64,000 nt of DNA, from positions 4,467 to 68,466 of the forward strand of contig CAKPOA010000006.1 in assembly GCA_934169575.1 (NCBI GenBank), in the 5' to 3' direction. The position numbers were made by a program, and so were the translations under genes. The first letter of the stretch is position 1, and every line of letters starts with the position of its first letter. The notes under the pieces were generated by a model. It made no database searches. It was not told where the DNA came from and saw only the letters and a list, made by a program, of their open reading frames with translations. Source of the DNA: an uncultured Clostridia bacterium. Lineage in GTDB: Bacteria; Bacillota; Clostridia; TANB77; CAG-508. Below are positions 8,977 through 16,004 of this stretch, piece after piece.

Positions 8977-9439
8977 TTATATTTTAAATTGATCATTATA
9001 TGTTATATCATTTATCACAACTGTTATTTTCAAAATCTTATCTGTATCTGAATAATTAAATATACAACTTTTAATACCAGAACATAATTCGATTTTTTTC
9101 TCTACTGTCCCATTTTTGTCTATAACTAAATAAAAAACATTATGATTTTTATTATTATATATATATTGATGTAATTTTTCATTTGAAAAATATATGTTTA
9201 TATATTGTGTATTTTCTGTTTGTCCGTGAATCTGCACTTAATACATTACTTGAATTAACATCTGTTGTTATATATGATAACATTCTTGAATATTGTTCAT
9301 TTGTATTATTTGATATTATTAATTCATCTGAATTTCTATAAAAATATTTTGTAAATGTTGATATTACCCCTGTGACTATTAATAATACTATTACATAAAC
9401 AAGAAGTGATGTTAATGTTAATCCTTTATTTGATTTCAT
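8977..9439 (-). pseudogene. Minor pilin-like gene split by a +1 frameshift
   Basis: The first frame (9439 to 9179) starts MKSNKGLTLTSLLVYVIVLL, a class III prepilin leader with the membrane helix, and continues to a stop at 9179. The second frame (8977-9237) overlaps it by about 60 bases and can only start at a GTG that directly follows a TAA and has no ribosome site. Joined near 9200-9220 they give one pilin-sized protein of about 150 residues. An extra base in the AGAAAAT run would explain this. It may be a true mutation, an assembly or read error, or less likely programmed frameshifting. The glycine is followed by L-T-L-T-S, so the usual Glu at position 5 is absent. Operon neighbours are intact. 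Confidence 0.65.
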
Positions 9440-9452
9440 AATTAACTCCTTT

Positions 9453-9905
9453 TTAACTAATTGCTGTTGATAATTCTATTTTTTGTTCTTTTCCACCTGA
9501 TAAATATGTTACAATAACTTTTACTTGTTTTGCCTTATTTTGAGCTACTGTGTCATCTATTTCATTATAGTCCTGAATAGTTATTGTTAAATTATAATTG
9601 ACATCATCTTTTGATATATTTATTATTCCATCTGTTGTATTTGAATTTTGCTGAATTTCGGCGGAATATAAATTTGTTATTTCTTTTTCCATATTTTCTA
9701 ATGTTAAATCTTTCGTACCTATTCCTTTTGCAGTTTCCATTACATTTACAGCAAAATTCAGTGCTTTTGATTTTCTTTCTACATTTTTATTTTCTTTATT
9801 TATATTGTATATCATTGCAGTTATTGTTGGAATAAATATTAATAAAATTATGATTGCAATTGATGTATCTACACCTACAAATCCCTTATTATTTTTTATT
9901 TTCAT
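9453..9905 (-). CDS. Minor prepilin-like protein
   Basis: 150 residues from the start preceded by GAAAGGAAAC. The N-terminus is a short basic leader (MKIKNNKG) followed directly by a hydrophobic helix FVGVDTSIAIIILLIFIPT. The processing site would be after the Gly, leaving Phe at +1 and Asp instead of the usual Glu at +5. A short, charged, probably globular C-terminal half follows. This matches minor pilins of the PilV/PilW type that prime or tip the fibre. It overlaps nothing and sits between the peptidase and the frameshifted pilin. The exact minor-pilin type cannot be told. Confidence 0.75.
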   Translation of the reverse strand: MKIKNNKGFVGVDTSIAIIILLIFIPTITAMIYNINKENKNVERKSKALNFAVNVMETAKGIGTKDLTLENMEKEITNLYSAEIQQNSNTTDGIINISKDDVNYNLTITIQDYNEIDDTVAQNKAKQVKVIVTYLSGGKEQKIELSTAIS

Positions 9906-9922
9906 ATAGTTTCCTTTCAAAT

Positions 9923-10735
9923 TTACTTTATAAACCAATTATTTATAAACATTACCATTATTAGTACAATTACATTTGAAATACCTAATAAAAATCCTAT
10001 TGGTAAATTATTGTCTTTATGTTCTTTTTTATTTTTGTTTGATTTTTCTTTTATTTTTTCTATCAAAATATCTGTTACTAATACTAATAGTGCATATATT
10101 AGTGTTAATATTGTCACTCCTTCTCCTGTAAATATCACCATTATTATTACTAACATTAATGTTGATATAAAATAGCTTTCTTTTGCTTTATTTTTTAATA
10201 ATATTGTGTCTATTATTAATAAAATTATTATTGCACTTAGATACATTACATATCTATATATACTAATATTATCTATTATACATAGATATATTATGTATAT
10301 TGCTAATATTCCTAAAGCATAATATATTACACTTTTTTCTATGTGCCTTTTTTCTTTATCTATACCTGCTATTAAAAATATAGCTACTAAATACAATACT
10401 AAAAAGGCAAATTTTATTATTACATCTATATTAAAATTATATATGTCTATTTTTAGTGAAAGTGCTAATAATACAAATGTTAATCCAGATAAAATCTCAA
10501 GTATTAAATATCTTGGTCTTATTTTTTGTTTACAATTTTTGCATTTTCCTCCTAAAAATATATAACTCCATATTGGTATTAGTTCAAAAAATCCTAATTT
10601 ATGATTACAATTTGGACAAAATGAATGTGTTTTTACAATATCTATTTTTTCTGGTATTCTATATATTGCTAAAGTATAAAAACTTCCAAACAGTGTTCCC
10701 ATTGTAAAAATTATTATATATAATATTATGTTCAT
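9923..10735 (-). CDS. pilD: Prepilin peptidase/N-methyltransferase (A24 family), atypical active site
   Basis: 270 residues. The N-terminal half has the family hallmark FGSFYTLAIYRIP and the two zinc-binding pairs CPNC (about 41-44) and CKNC (about 66-69), belonging to the methyltransferase/zinc domain. About seven membrane helices follow. The first catalytic Asp is plausible in AGIDKEKRHI near 125. The second, normally in a GxGD motif, reads GEGV near 206, so the Asp is replaced by Val. Either the enzyme is inactive, another Asp serves, or the family has diverged here. It follows the twin pilins after a strong hairpin. Confidence 0.82.
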   Translation of the reverse strand: MNIILYIIIFTMGTLFGSFYTLAIYRIPEKIDIVKTHSFCPNCNHKLGFFELIPIWSYIFLGGKCKNCKQKIRPRYLILEILSGLTFVLLALSLKIDIYNFNIDVIIKFAFLVLYLVAIFLIAGIDKEKRHIEKSVIYYALGILAIYIIYLCIIDNISIYRYVMYLSAIIILLIIDTILLKNKAKESYFISTLMLVIIMVIFTGEGVTILTLIYALLVLVTDILIEKIKEKSNKNKKEHKDNNLPIGFLLGISNVIVLIMVMFINNWFIK

Positions 10736-10770
10736 TTTTCTGCCTTTCTCTTATTTTCTTTTTATTTTAT

Positions 10771-10805
10771 TAAAAGCATATGCATATAGCATGCATATGC
10801 TTTTA
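10771..10805 (-). terminator. Hairpin between the major pilin and the peptidase gene
   Basis: A perfect 15-bp stem (10771-10785 with 10791-10805, containing GCATATGCAT) lies 7 bases past the stop of the downstream pilin gene. The following T-tract is interrupted, which suits partial termination and mRNA stabilisation so that pilins are made in excess of the downstream genes. Confidence 0.65.
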
Positions 10806-10811
10806 TATTAA

Positions 10812-11306
10812 TTATTCCCAAGAAATAACTCCATTAGATATAGTTCCTGTTACAGTTGTTCCATCTGAATATTTTAAAACAATTGAACCACCAACAGCTT
10901 CTGTATCAGAAGTTGCACTTGTTATTGCAGTTCCTGTAGCATTTTTTACAACTAAACCATCTGCTGTATTTCCTAAAATAGTTTCAATTTCTGATTTTGC
11001 ACCTAATACTGATTTACGTATTTGTGTGTCTATTTTTGCATTTATTGTAGCAGCACCAGCTCCATTTTCAACATATACATTTTGATATGTGTCATGAACA
11101 GCTTCCGTAGCTAATAATGCGCATTTATCTTTTGCAGCACCTAATTGGTTTGCAGCAGCACCTGCTCCTGCTTTACTTATAATTCCATCTTGTCCAGATA
11201 TCATAGCAATTGAGATACCTGCTAATATTATTAATACAATAATTGTGATAACAAGTGCTATTAATGTGATACCACCATTACCTTTTAATTTTAAACTTTT
11301 TTCCAT
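10812..11306 (-). CDS. Type IV pilin (twin 1)
   Basis: 164 residues. The ATG with GAGGTGG 8 bases upstream is preferred to a GTG four codons earlier. The leader MEKSLKLKGNGG is followed by ITLIALVITIIVLIILAGI, the standard prepilin helix except that position 5 of the mature protein is Ala rather than Glu. The helix continues as SIAMISGQDGIISKAG, and an acidic globular region follows. The first 60 residues are almost identical to the next pilin upstream, while the C-terminal thirds are only partly similar, a pattern of duplication with surface divergence. Probably a main subunit of the pilus. Confidence 0.85.
   Translation of the reverse strand: MEKSLKLKGNGGITLIALVITIIVLIILAGISIAMISGQDGIISKAGAGAAANQLGAAKDKCALLATEAVHDTYQNVYVENGAGAATINAKIDTQIRKSVLGAKSEIETILGNTADGLVVKNATGTAITSATSDTEAVGGSIVLKYSDGTTVTGTISNGVISWE
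11111..11289 (-). repeat. Duplicated pilin N-terminal coding segment (copy 1)
   Basis: About 178 bases here are nearly identical to 11690-11868 in the neighbouring pilin gene, covering the leader, helix and the first residues of the globular part. Differences are few and mostly silent. This suggests recent duplication or gene conversion. Confidence 0.85.
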
Positions 11307-11339
11307 TATTCTTTCCACCTCATTATTTTTTAGAAGTTT

Positions 11340-11891
11340 TTATTTTGTTGTGTCTCCATCTTTCCAAGTAATAACTCCATTTGCGATTTCACCTGTTACA
11401 GTTGTTCCATCTGAATATTTTAAAACAATTTTATCAGCTTTCTTTAGAGCAGCTGTATCTGTTGTTTTAGTTGGAGCATCTGCTGGAACAGTAGCGCTTG
11501 CAACTGCAGCTCCAGTAGCATCATAAACTGTAAGTCCATCAGTTGTGTTGCCCAAAATTTTTTCAATTTCACTTTTTGCTCCAAAAGTTTTTGCTTCTAA
11601 TGTAGCATTTATTGTATCAGTTATTTTAGCAGCTACCAATTTATGTTTTACATATACTTGATCATATACATCATTAACTGATTCAGCTGCTAATAATGTG
11701 CATTTATCTTTTGCAGCACCTAATTGGTTTGCAGCAGCACCTGCTCCGGCTTTACTTATGATTCCATCTTGTCCAGATATCATAGCAATTGAGATACCAG
11801 CTAATATTATTAATACGATAATTGTGATAACAAGTGCTATTAATGTGATACCACCATTACCTTTTAATGCTATACTTTTGTTTTCTTTCAT
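11340..11891 (-). CDS. Type IV pilin (twin 2)
   Basis: 183 residues from MKENKSIALKGNGG, chosen because a strong AAGGGGGGA site lies 6 bases upstream. It has the same ITLIALVITIIVLIILAG helix as its twin, again with Ala at mature position 5. The globular domain is about 20 residues longer, with an Ala/Thr-rich insertion (AVASATVPADAPTK) before the shared KIVLKYSDGTTVTGEI ending. Two successive pilins at the centre of the operon suggest either a heteropolymer or a variable second subunit. Confidence 0.85.
   Translation of the reverse strand: MKENKSIALKGNGGITLIALVITIIVLIILAGISIAMISGQDGIISKAGAGAAANQLGAAKDKCTLLAAESVNDVYDQVYVKHKLVAAKITDTINATLEAKTFGAKSEIEKILGNTTDGLTVYDATGAAVASATVPADAPTKTTDTAALKKADKIVLKYSDGTTVTGEIANGVITWKDGDTTK
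11690..11868 (-). repeat. Duplicated pilin N-terminal coding segment (copy 2)
   Basis: Partner of 11111-11289. The near identity at DNA level stops close to the end of the conserved helix region, so the variable C-terminal parts are excluded. Confidence 0.85.
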
Positions 11892-11969
11892 TTTTTTCCC
11901 CCCTTTTCTTATTAAATATTTATCATGAGTATATTTATTTTTCAATAAATATAACTTTAATAACTGGGT

Positions 11970-12461
11970 TTATTTTCCGTTTGTATTTTTATCTTTTGTA
12001 CTTTCAAAATTTTTGTCTTTTGCATTTGAATCGTTTTTGTCTTTTGCATTTGAATCGTTTTTGTCTTTTGTATTTGTTGATTTGTTATCTGTTGTATTAT
12101 TTGAATTTTCATTAGTAGCTGTTCCACTACCATTACTGCTATTAGTATTAGAATTATTGTCTGTAGCAACTTTTGCAAATGGGTTTGATTTACCAGGTAC
12201 ATATTCTTTAACACTTTCGTAATTTTTCAAATCTGATTTTGTAACCTCATATTCTCCACCCTCATATGTTAATAATACATCATTATCTGTATTATCAATA
12301 TTATCTGCAAGTAATTCTGTTACTGTATCTGATGCCTTATATGTTGCAACTTCTGGTATTATTTTTCTAGCTGGTAAATAGTTATAAAATATAACTGCTA
12401 ATAATAACATAGTTATTAAACATACAAGTAATAAAATAATAATTTCCTTTACGACTTTCAA
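11970..12461 (-). CDS. Type IV pilus alignment-complex protein, PilP-like position, with repetitive tail
   Basis: 163 residues. The start is a TTG with GGAG 9 bases upstream. One N-terminal membrane helix (about 6-28) is followed by a short extracytoplasmic segment with GEYEV and a GKSNPFAKV motif reminiscent of the NPF-type motif in alignment-complex proteins. The last 60 residues are low complexity, rich in Asn/Ser/Thr/Lys, with two exact KDKNDSNA octapeptides. The gene follows the PilM/N and PilO-like genes, where pilP usually lies, but there is no recognisable PilP fold, so the name is positional only. Confidence 0.6.
   Translation of the reverse strand: MKVVKEIIILLLVCLITMLLLAVIFYNYLPARKIIPEVATYKASDTVTELLADNIDNTDNDVLLTYEGGEYEVTKSDLKNYESVKEYVPGKSNPFAKVATDNNSNTNSSNGSGTATNENSNNTTDNKSTNTKDKNDSNAKDKNDSNAKDKNFESTKDKNTNGK
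12011..12076 (-). repeat. 24-bp tandem repeats encoding KDKNDSNA
   Basis: Two exact 24-base units and a partial third lie in frame inside the 3' end of the PilP-like gene, so copy-number change by slippage would lengthen the tail in steps of eight residues without breaking the frame. Confidence 0.85.
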
Positions 12462-12503
12462 ATTAATGCACTCCTTTCTTTTTTAGACAAAACTAATTTG
12501 CAT

Positions 12504-13223
12504 TTATTGCGCAATATTGTTATTTTTTGTTGCATTAGTTGTATTTGTATTTCCTGTTGCATTAGTTGTATTTGTATTTCCTGTTGTATTAGTTGTGTTT
12601 GTTGTATTTGAATTATCATCTGCTGTTTGTGATTGAGTTGTTGTTTTAGTTGTAATTTCAATATCTATTTTTATTTCTGTACAACTAAATGTTGCTTTTA
12701 CACCATTTGTATCTGATATCATTTTAAATTTTTCAACTTTAAATCCTAATTTTGAATCATTTTCAATATCGTATATAAATTGAGTAACATCTGGATAATC
12801 ACCTGTTACAGTAAAATTCAAATCATATCTTCCTGAAATTTGACTTGCTGTTACTTCAATTTTTATATCTACATCATTATCTTTCGCATAATTTCCAATT
12901 TTGGTCCACAAAAATTCTATTTCATATTGTTCAGTTTGCATATGTCTATCTTTATCGCTTAATAACAAAGCTTTATTCTCATATTCTGATTTAGTTTTTT
13001 GCATTGTTTCTGCTGAGCTTTCTAAAGTTTTTACTGCACTTGGATATTTTGTACCTACAAGATCTGAGAGTTGGGCATTTGACGAATCTATTTCTTCATC
13101 TTTATTTATTATTTGTTTAACTCCCCAAATATCAATGTTTTTCATTTCAATTCCATTAGAAATTGCAATTCCAGTAAGTACTGTTACTAAAATTAAAATC
13201 AATATAAATAATACTTTTCTCAT
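12504..13223 (-). CDS. PilO-like pilus alignment protein with Thr/Asn repeat tail
   Basis: 239 residues. It starts MRKVLFILILILVTVLTG, an N-terminal membrane helix, followed by a coiled-coil stretch (about 45-100) and a ferredoxin-like alpha/beta domain (about 105-185, with GRYDLNFTVTGDYPDVTQFI). That order is the PilO plan. From about 195 the protein is a low-complexity tail of TNTT/TNATGNT repeats. The start overlaps the stop of pilM-pilN by four bases (ATGA), indicating translational coupling. Expected to bridge the inner-membrane platform and the periplasm-equivalent space. Confidence 0.75.
   Translation of the reverse strand: MRKVLFILILILVTVLTGIAISNGIEMKNIDIWGVKQIINKDEEIDSSNAQLSDLVGTKYPSAVKTLESSAETMQKTKSEYENKALLLSDKDRHMQTEQYEIEFLWTKIGNYAKDNDVDIKIEVTASQISGRYDLNFTVTGDYPDVTQFIYDIENDSKLGFKVEKFKMISDTNGVKATFSCTEIKIDIEITTKTTTQSQTADDNSNTTNTTNTTGNTNTTNATGNTNTTNATKNNNIAQ
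12529..12600 (-). repeat. 27-bp tandem repeats encoding a Thr/Asn tail
   Basis: Two exact 27-base units (12529-12555, 12556-12582) and a degenerate third lie in frame in the 3' end of the PilO-like gene. It is the second independent in-frame repeat array in adjacent pilus genes. Confidence 0.85.
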
Positions 13224-14839
13224 GGCAACTCTCCTTCTATTGTAACATTTATTGAATTATCAGTTTTATTTCCACTTGAAGATACAACATTATTTAATAT
13301 ACCTTTTGTTTTTAATGTAGCTATAAAATATCCTAATTGTTCATAATCTTCAGATGAAGCTTGAATTCTTACAGATTTTCCTGTAGTATTTTCTATTGAA
13401 CTTAATTCAACTTTTTCTGGTATTACAAACATAATTTGATTTAATAAATTTGGTATTAAATTTCTACTTGCTGCAATATCACTTGTTCTTTTATCTATCT
13501 CATCTAAATCACTAATTAATGAGCTGTATTTCTTTGTTTTTGTATCAATTGACGTATTGTCTGAATTCACTGCTGATATTTGACTATTTTGTGTAGATAT
13601 TAATCCATCAATTTCGTCTTTTTTATCAATCATACTCTTAGATAATAATATTGAAAATACTGTATAAATTATTAAAATCAAAACTACTGTAGCAATACCT
13701 CTAACAAGCCATCTTTCACTTTTTGATAAATCACCCTTTAAATCAAAGTCTAGATTAAACTTCTTATCTTTTTTATCATTGTTTGCAGTATTTTTTGAAC
13801 CTATATCTGATTTTAATAATCTTTTAAATTTTTCCATTGAATTGGTTTTTTGGAAATTGAATTCTTGTATTCCTTCTCCAATTCCTGTCATTGCTAAACC
13901 AATTGCTGAATTTACCTCTATATATTCTTTAACATTTTTTGCACTACCTTTAACCATTTTTGGTTTTAATATTTCACATTCTATATCTGGTAAAAACTCT
14001 TGAAAATATAAATCTATATTATTTATTATAGCTAATGTACCAGTTAAATATACCTTTTTTATATCTCTCCATGATTCACTTACCAATTCTTGTACTCTTT
14101 GTGCTACTTTGTAAATTGTTGGAATTATATATTGCAAAAATTCCTCATTTTCGCCTCGTGTATCCATTTCTGCTGTATAAATTGTAGTATTTTTGCAAAT
14201 TTCATAAGCTTTTGCATATGAATTTTCAACAACATTTATACTATCTAAAACTTCTTTACTTCCAACATCCATTGTTTCAACTTCATAAATATTTTGATTT
14301 ATGATTGTTGTTATCATTGTGCTTTCTTCCATATTTACAATTAATTGGTTTTCTTTTGTATTTACTTTTCCAACATTTGTTATTGCTATTGGAGTAGGCA
14401 CAATTTTAGTAAGTCTTACTTTTTCTAATGGTTGTGTTTGTCTGTTTAATTCTATTTTATTGATATAAACATCCATTGCCCTTACTTTTTCATCTTGCCT
14501 TACATCTTCCATTAGAGCAAATCTTGTTTCAAAAGCATTTTTATTATATTTATTTTCTTCGCAATAAGTTTCAAATTCTGTAGCAATTGTGCTTTCAATA
14601 TCTTTTTTCTTCAATAATGCAAAAACATCAAAATACAAATATTTTTCATTTGATATATTTACACTTATTGGAGTGTTAAAACTAAATGTTTCTTCTATTA
14701 TTTTACTAATTTCTGCACTTAAATTAGTATCAAAAAATCTAACGCCAAAAGATTCAATTTTTACATCTTCATGTTCTTTTGAAACTTTTGCATATTTAAT
14801 TATGTTGGTTTCAATATATATACCTAAACATTTTTGCAT
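13220..14839 (-). CDS. pilM: PilM-PilN fusion, cytoplasmic actin-like pilus protein joined to membrane partner
   Basis: 539 residues. The first about 350 residues are PilM-like: MQKCLGIYIETNIIKYAKVS opening strand, an actin-like ATPase fold with IVNMEESTMITTI and the second phosphate loop region YLTGTLAIINN. Then follows a basic linker, one membrane helix near 380-400 (WLVRGIATVVLILIIY) and a PilN-like extracytoplasmic part with a coiled coil and a ferredoxin-like domain near 440-535. In most bacteria PilM and PilN are separate proteins and PilM binds the PilN N-terminus. Here they are one chain. It is the first gene of the operon. Confidence 0.85.
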   Translation of the reverse strand: MQKCLGIYIETNIIKYAKVSKEHEDVKIESFGVRFFDTNLSAEISKIIEETFSFNTPISVNISNEKYLYFDVFALLKKKDIESTIATEFETYCEENKYNKNAFETRFALMEDVRQDEKVRAMDVYINKIELNRQTQPLEKVRLTKIVPTPIAITNVGKVNTKENQLIVNMEESTMITTIINQNIYEVETMDVGSKEVLDSINVVENSYAKAYEICKNTTIYTAEMDTRGENEEFLQYIIPTIYKVAQRVQELVSESWRDIKKVYLTGTLAIINNIDLYFQEFLPDIECEILKPKMVKGSAKNVKEYIEVNSAIGLAMTGIGEGIQEFNFQKTNSMEKFKRLLKSDIGSKNTANNDKKDKKFNLDFDLKGDLSKSERWLVRGIATVVLILIIYTVFSILLSKSMIDKKDEIDGLISTQNSQISAVNSDNTSIDTKTKKYSSLISDLDEIDKRTSDIAASRNLIPNLLNQIMFVIPEKVELSSIENTTGKSVRIQASSEDYEQLGYFIATLKTKGILNNVVSSSGNKTDNSINVTIEGELP

Positions 14840-14877
14840 CTTTTTTTCTCCTTAGTCATTTTTCATATTTCTATTTT

Positions 14878-14906
14878 ATTTTATATTTTTTCTTTAAAAA
14901 AATCAA
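14878..14906 (-). promoter_or_regulatory. Probable sigma-A promoter of the pilus operon
   Basis: TTGATT and TAAAAT lie 17 bases apart on the minus strand, about 40 bases upstream of pilM. The region is very A/T-rich, so the assignment is moderate. Confidence 0.5.
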
Positions 14907-14956
14907 TAGTTTTAACACAAATGTAATATAATTGTAATATTGTTGTAATATTTTTA

Positions 14957-15005
14957 AAAAAGACTGTAAATTAAAGCTTTTAAGCCCTTAATTTTACAGT
15001 CTTTC
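14957..15005 (-). terminator. Terminator of the Dlt-like operon
   Basis: AAGACTGTAAATTAA pairs with TTAATTTTACAGTCTT (one mismatch) immediately past the stop of the SGNH/DltD-like gene and is followed by TTTTTT on the minus strand. Confidence 0.85.
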
Positions 15006-15007
15006 CG

Positions 15008-15982
15008 TTATTTTTCATTTTGTACAGCTGTCTGGAAATTTTCATATGATTTTGCCCAATTATCATAATTTATATCACCACGATGATCTGGCAAATCATA
15101 ATTTTCTTTTAAATATTTATTCAAATATGTTGTAACTTTTTTTGCTCCAAAATAATTTATATGATGACCTTTTACATCTCTTGCATCTGTATTCCAGTCA
15201 AGTCCAATTTCCTTTGTTAGTAAATTCATATCTATGTATTTTACATTATTTGAATCAGCCCATTGCTGTATTCCATTATGTTTTTTATAATTCCAATTTC
15301 CAGAGTTTGGTGCTGTTACTAATATTAATTCTATATCATGTGAATCACAATATTGTTTTATCAATTTCAAACAAATTTTATTCAAATTTTTAATTTTTGT
15401 TGTTCCTTTATTTTTTTGCATAAAGTTTTCTTGATAATCTGTTTTTACTTGTTTAATACTTTTACATAAAAATAATCCTTTTGAATCATCAACATATGTA
15501 TTTTTAAATTCAAATTTAAAATCATCTGAATTTAATGTTTTCCATCTGTTATGGTATTCTATTACTGGTAAGATTTTATATGAAGTTTCTGCAAGAGGTC
15601 TAGATTTACTATACCATTGATAAATAGAATCAGTTTCAAGCATAACTACTTTTGGATTTTGATTTTTCATTACTTTTATAAAATCATAATAACAATCTAT
15701 TAGTGGTTGTGATGGTACACCATGTGCATATGCTGTAAAACCATAATCTCCCCAGCCATCCATTGGTATATATGCTGAATATGCTTCACTATCTCCCATA
15801 AAATATACATCAATAGAGTTTTTCTTTTCAGCAAAAACTCCAATTGCAGTTGTTTCTAAATATGGAACACCTGCCTTTTCAGTATTGTCTTTTGGAAGTG
15901 TTATAACAGAACATATCTCTAATAAAATTATTAATATTAGTACAAAAACTACACATCTTAGTATAATTTTATTTAGTTTCAT
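15008..15982 (-). CDS. DltD/SGNH-like membrane-anchored protein
   Basis: 324 residues from the second Met, which has GGAAGGA 8 bases upstream. An N-terminal signal-anchor helix (about 5-27) precedes an extracytoplasmic SGNH-type domain: GDSEAYSAYIP near 65 gives the Ser block, LVTAPNSGNWN near 220 is the middle block, and DVKGHHINYFGAK near 270 gives Asp and His. The family partners MBOAT transferases in surface acylation (DltB/DltD, AlgI/AlgX-J). It is the last gene of the operon, 22 bases after the MBOAT gene. It is shorter than classical DltD (about 400 residues), so I call it DltD-like. Confidence 0.75.
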   Translation of the reverse strand: MKLNKIILRCVVFVLILIILLEICSVITLPKDNTEKAGVPYLETTAIGVFAEKKNSIDVYFMGDSEAYSAYIPMDGWGDYGFTAYAHGVPSQPLIDCYYDFIKVMKNQNPKVVMLETDSIYQWYSKSRPLAETSYKILPVIEYHNRWKTLNSDDFKFEFKNTYVDDSKGLFLCKSIKQVKTDYQENFMQKNKGTTKIKNLNKICLKLIKQYCDSHDIELILVTAPNSGNWNYKKHNGIQQWADSNNVKYIDMNLLTKEIGLDWNTDARDVKGHHINYFGAKKVTTYLNKYLKENYDLPDHRGDINYDNWAKSYENFQTAVQNEK

Positions 15983-16004
15983 TTTTTTCATCCTTCCATT
16001 CTAA

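Noticed and set aside
8977..9237. Separate 86-residue protein from a GTG start
   Set aside because: The GTG directly follows a stop in that frame and has no ribosome site. The sequence reads as the second half of the upstream pilin.
12011..12600. Possible CRISPR array
   Set aside because: Units of 24 and 27 bases are contiguous, in frame and without spacers; they encode protein tails.
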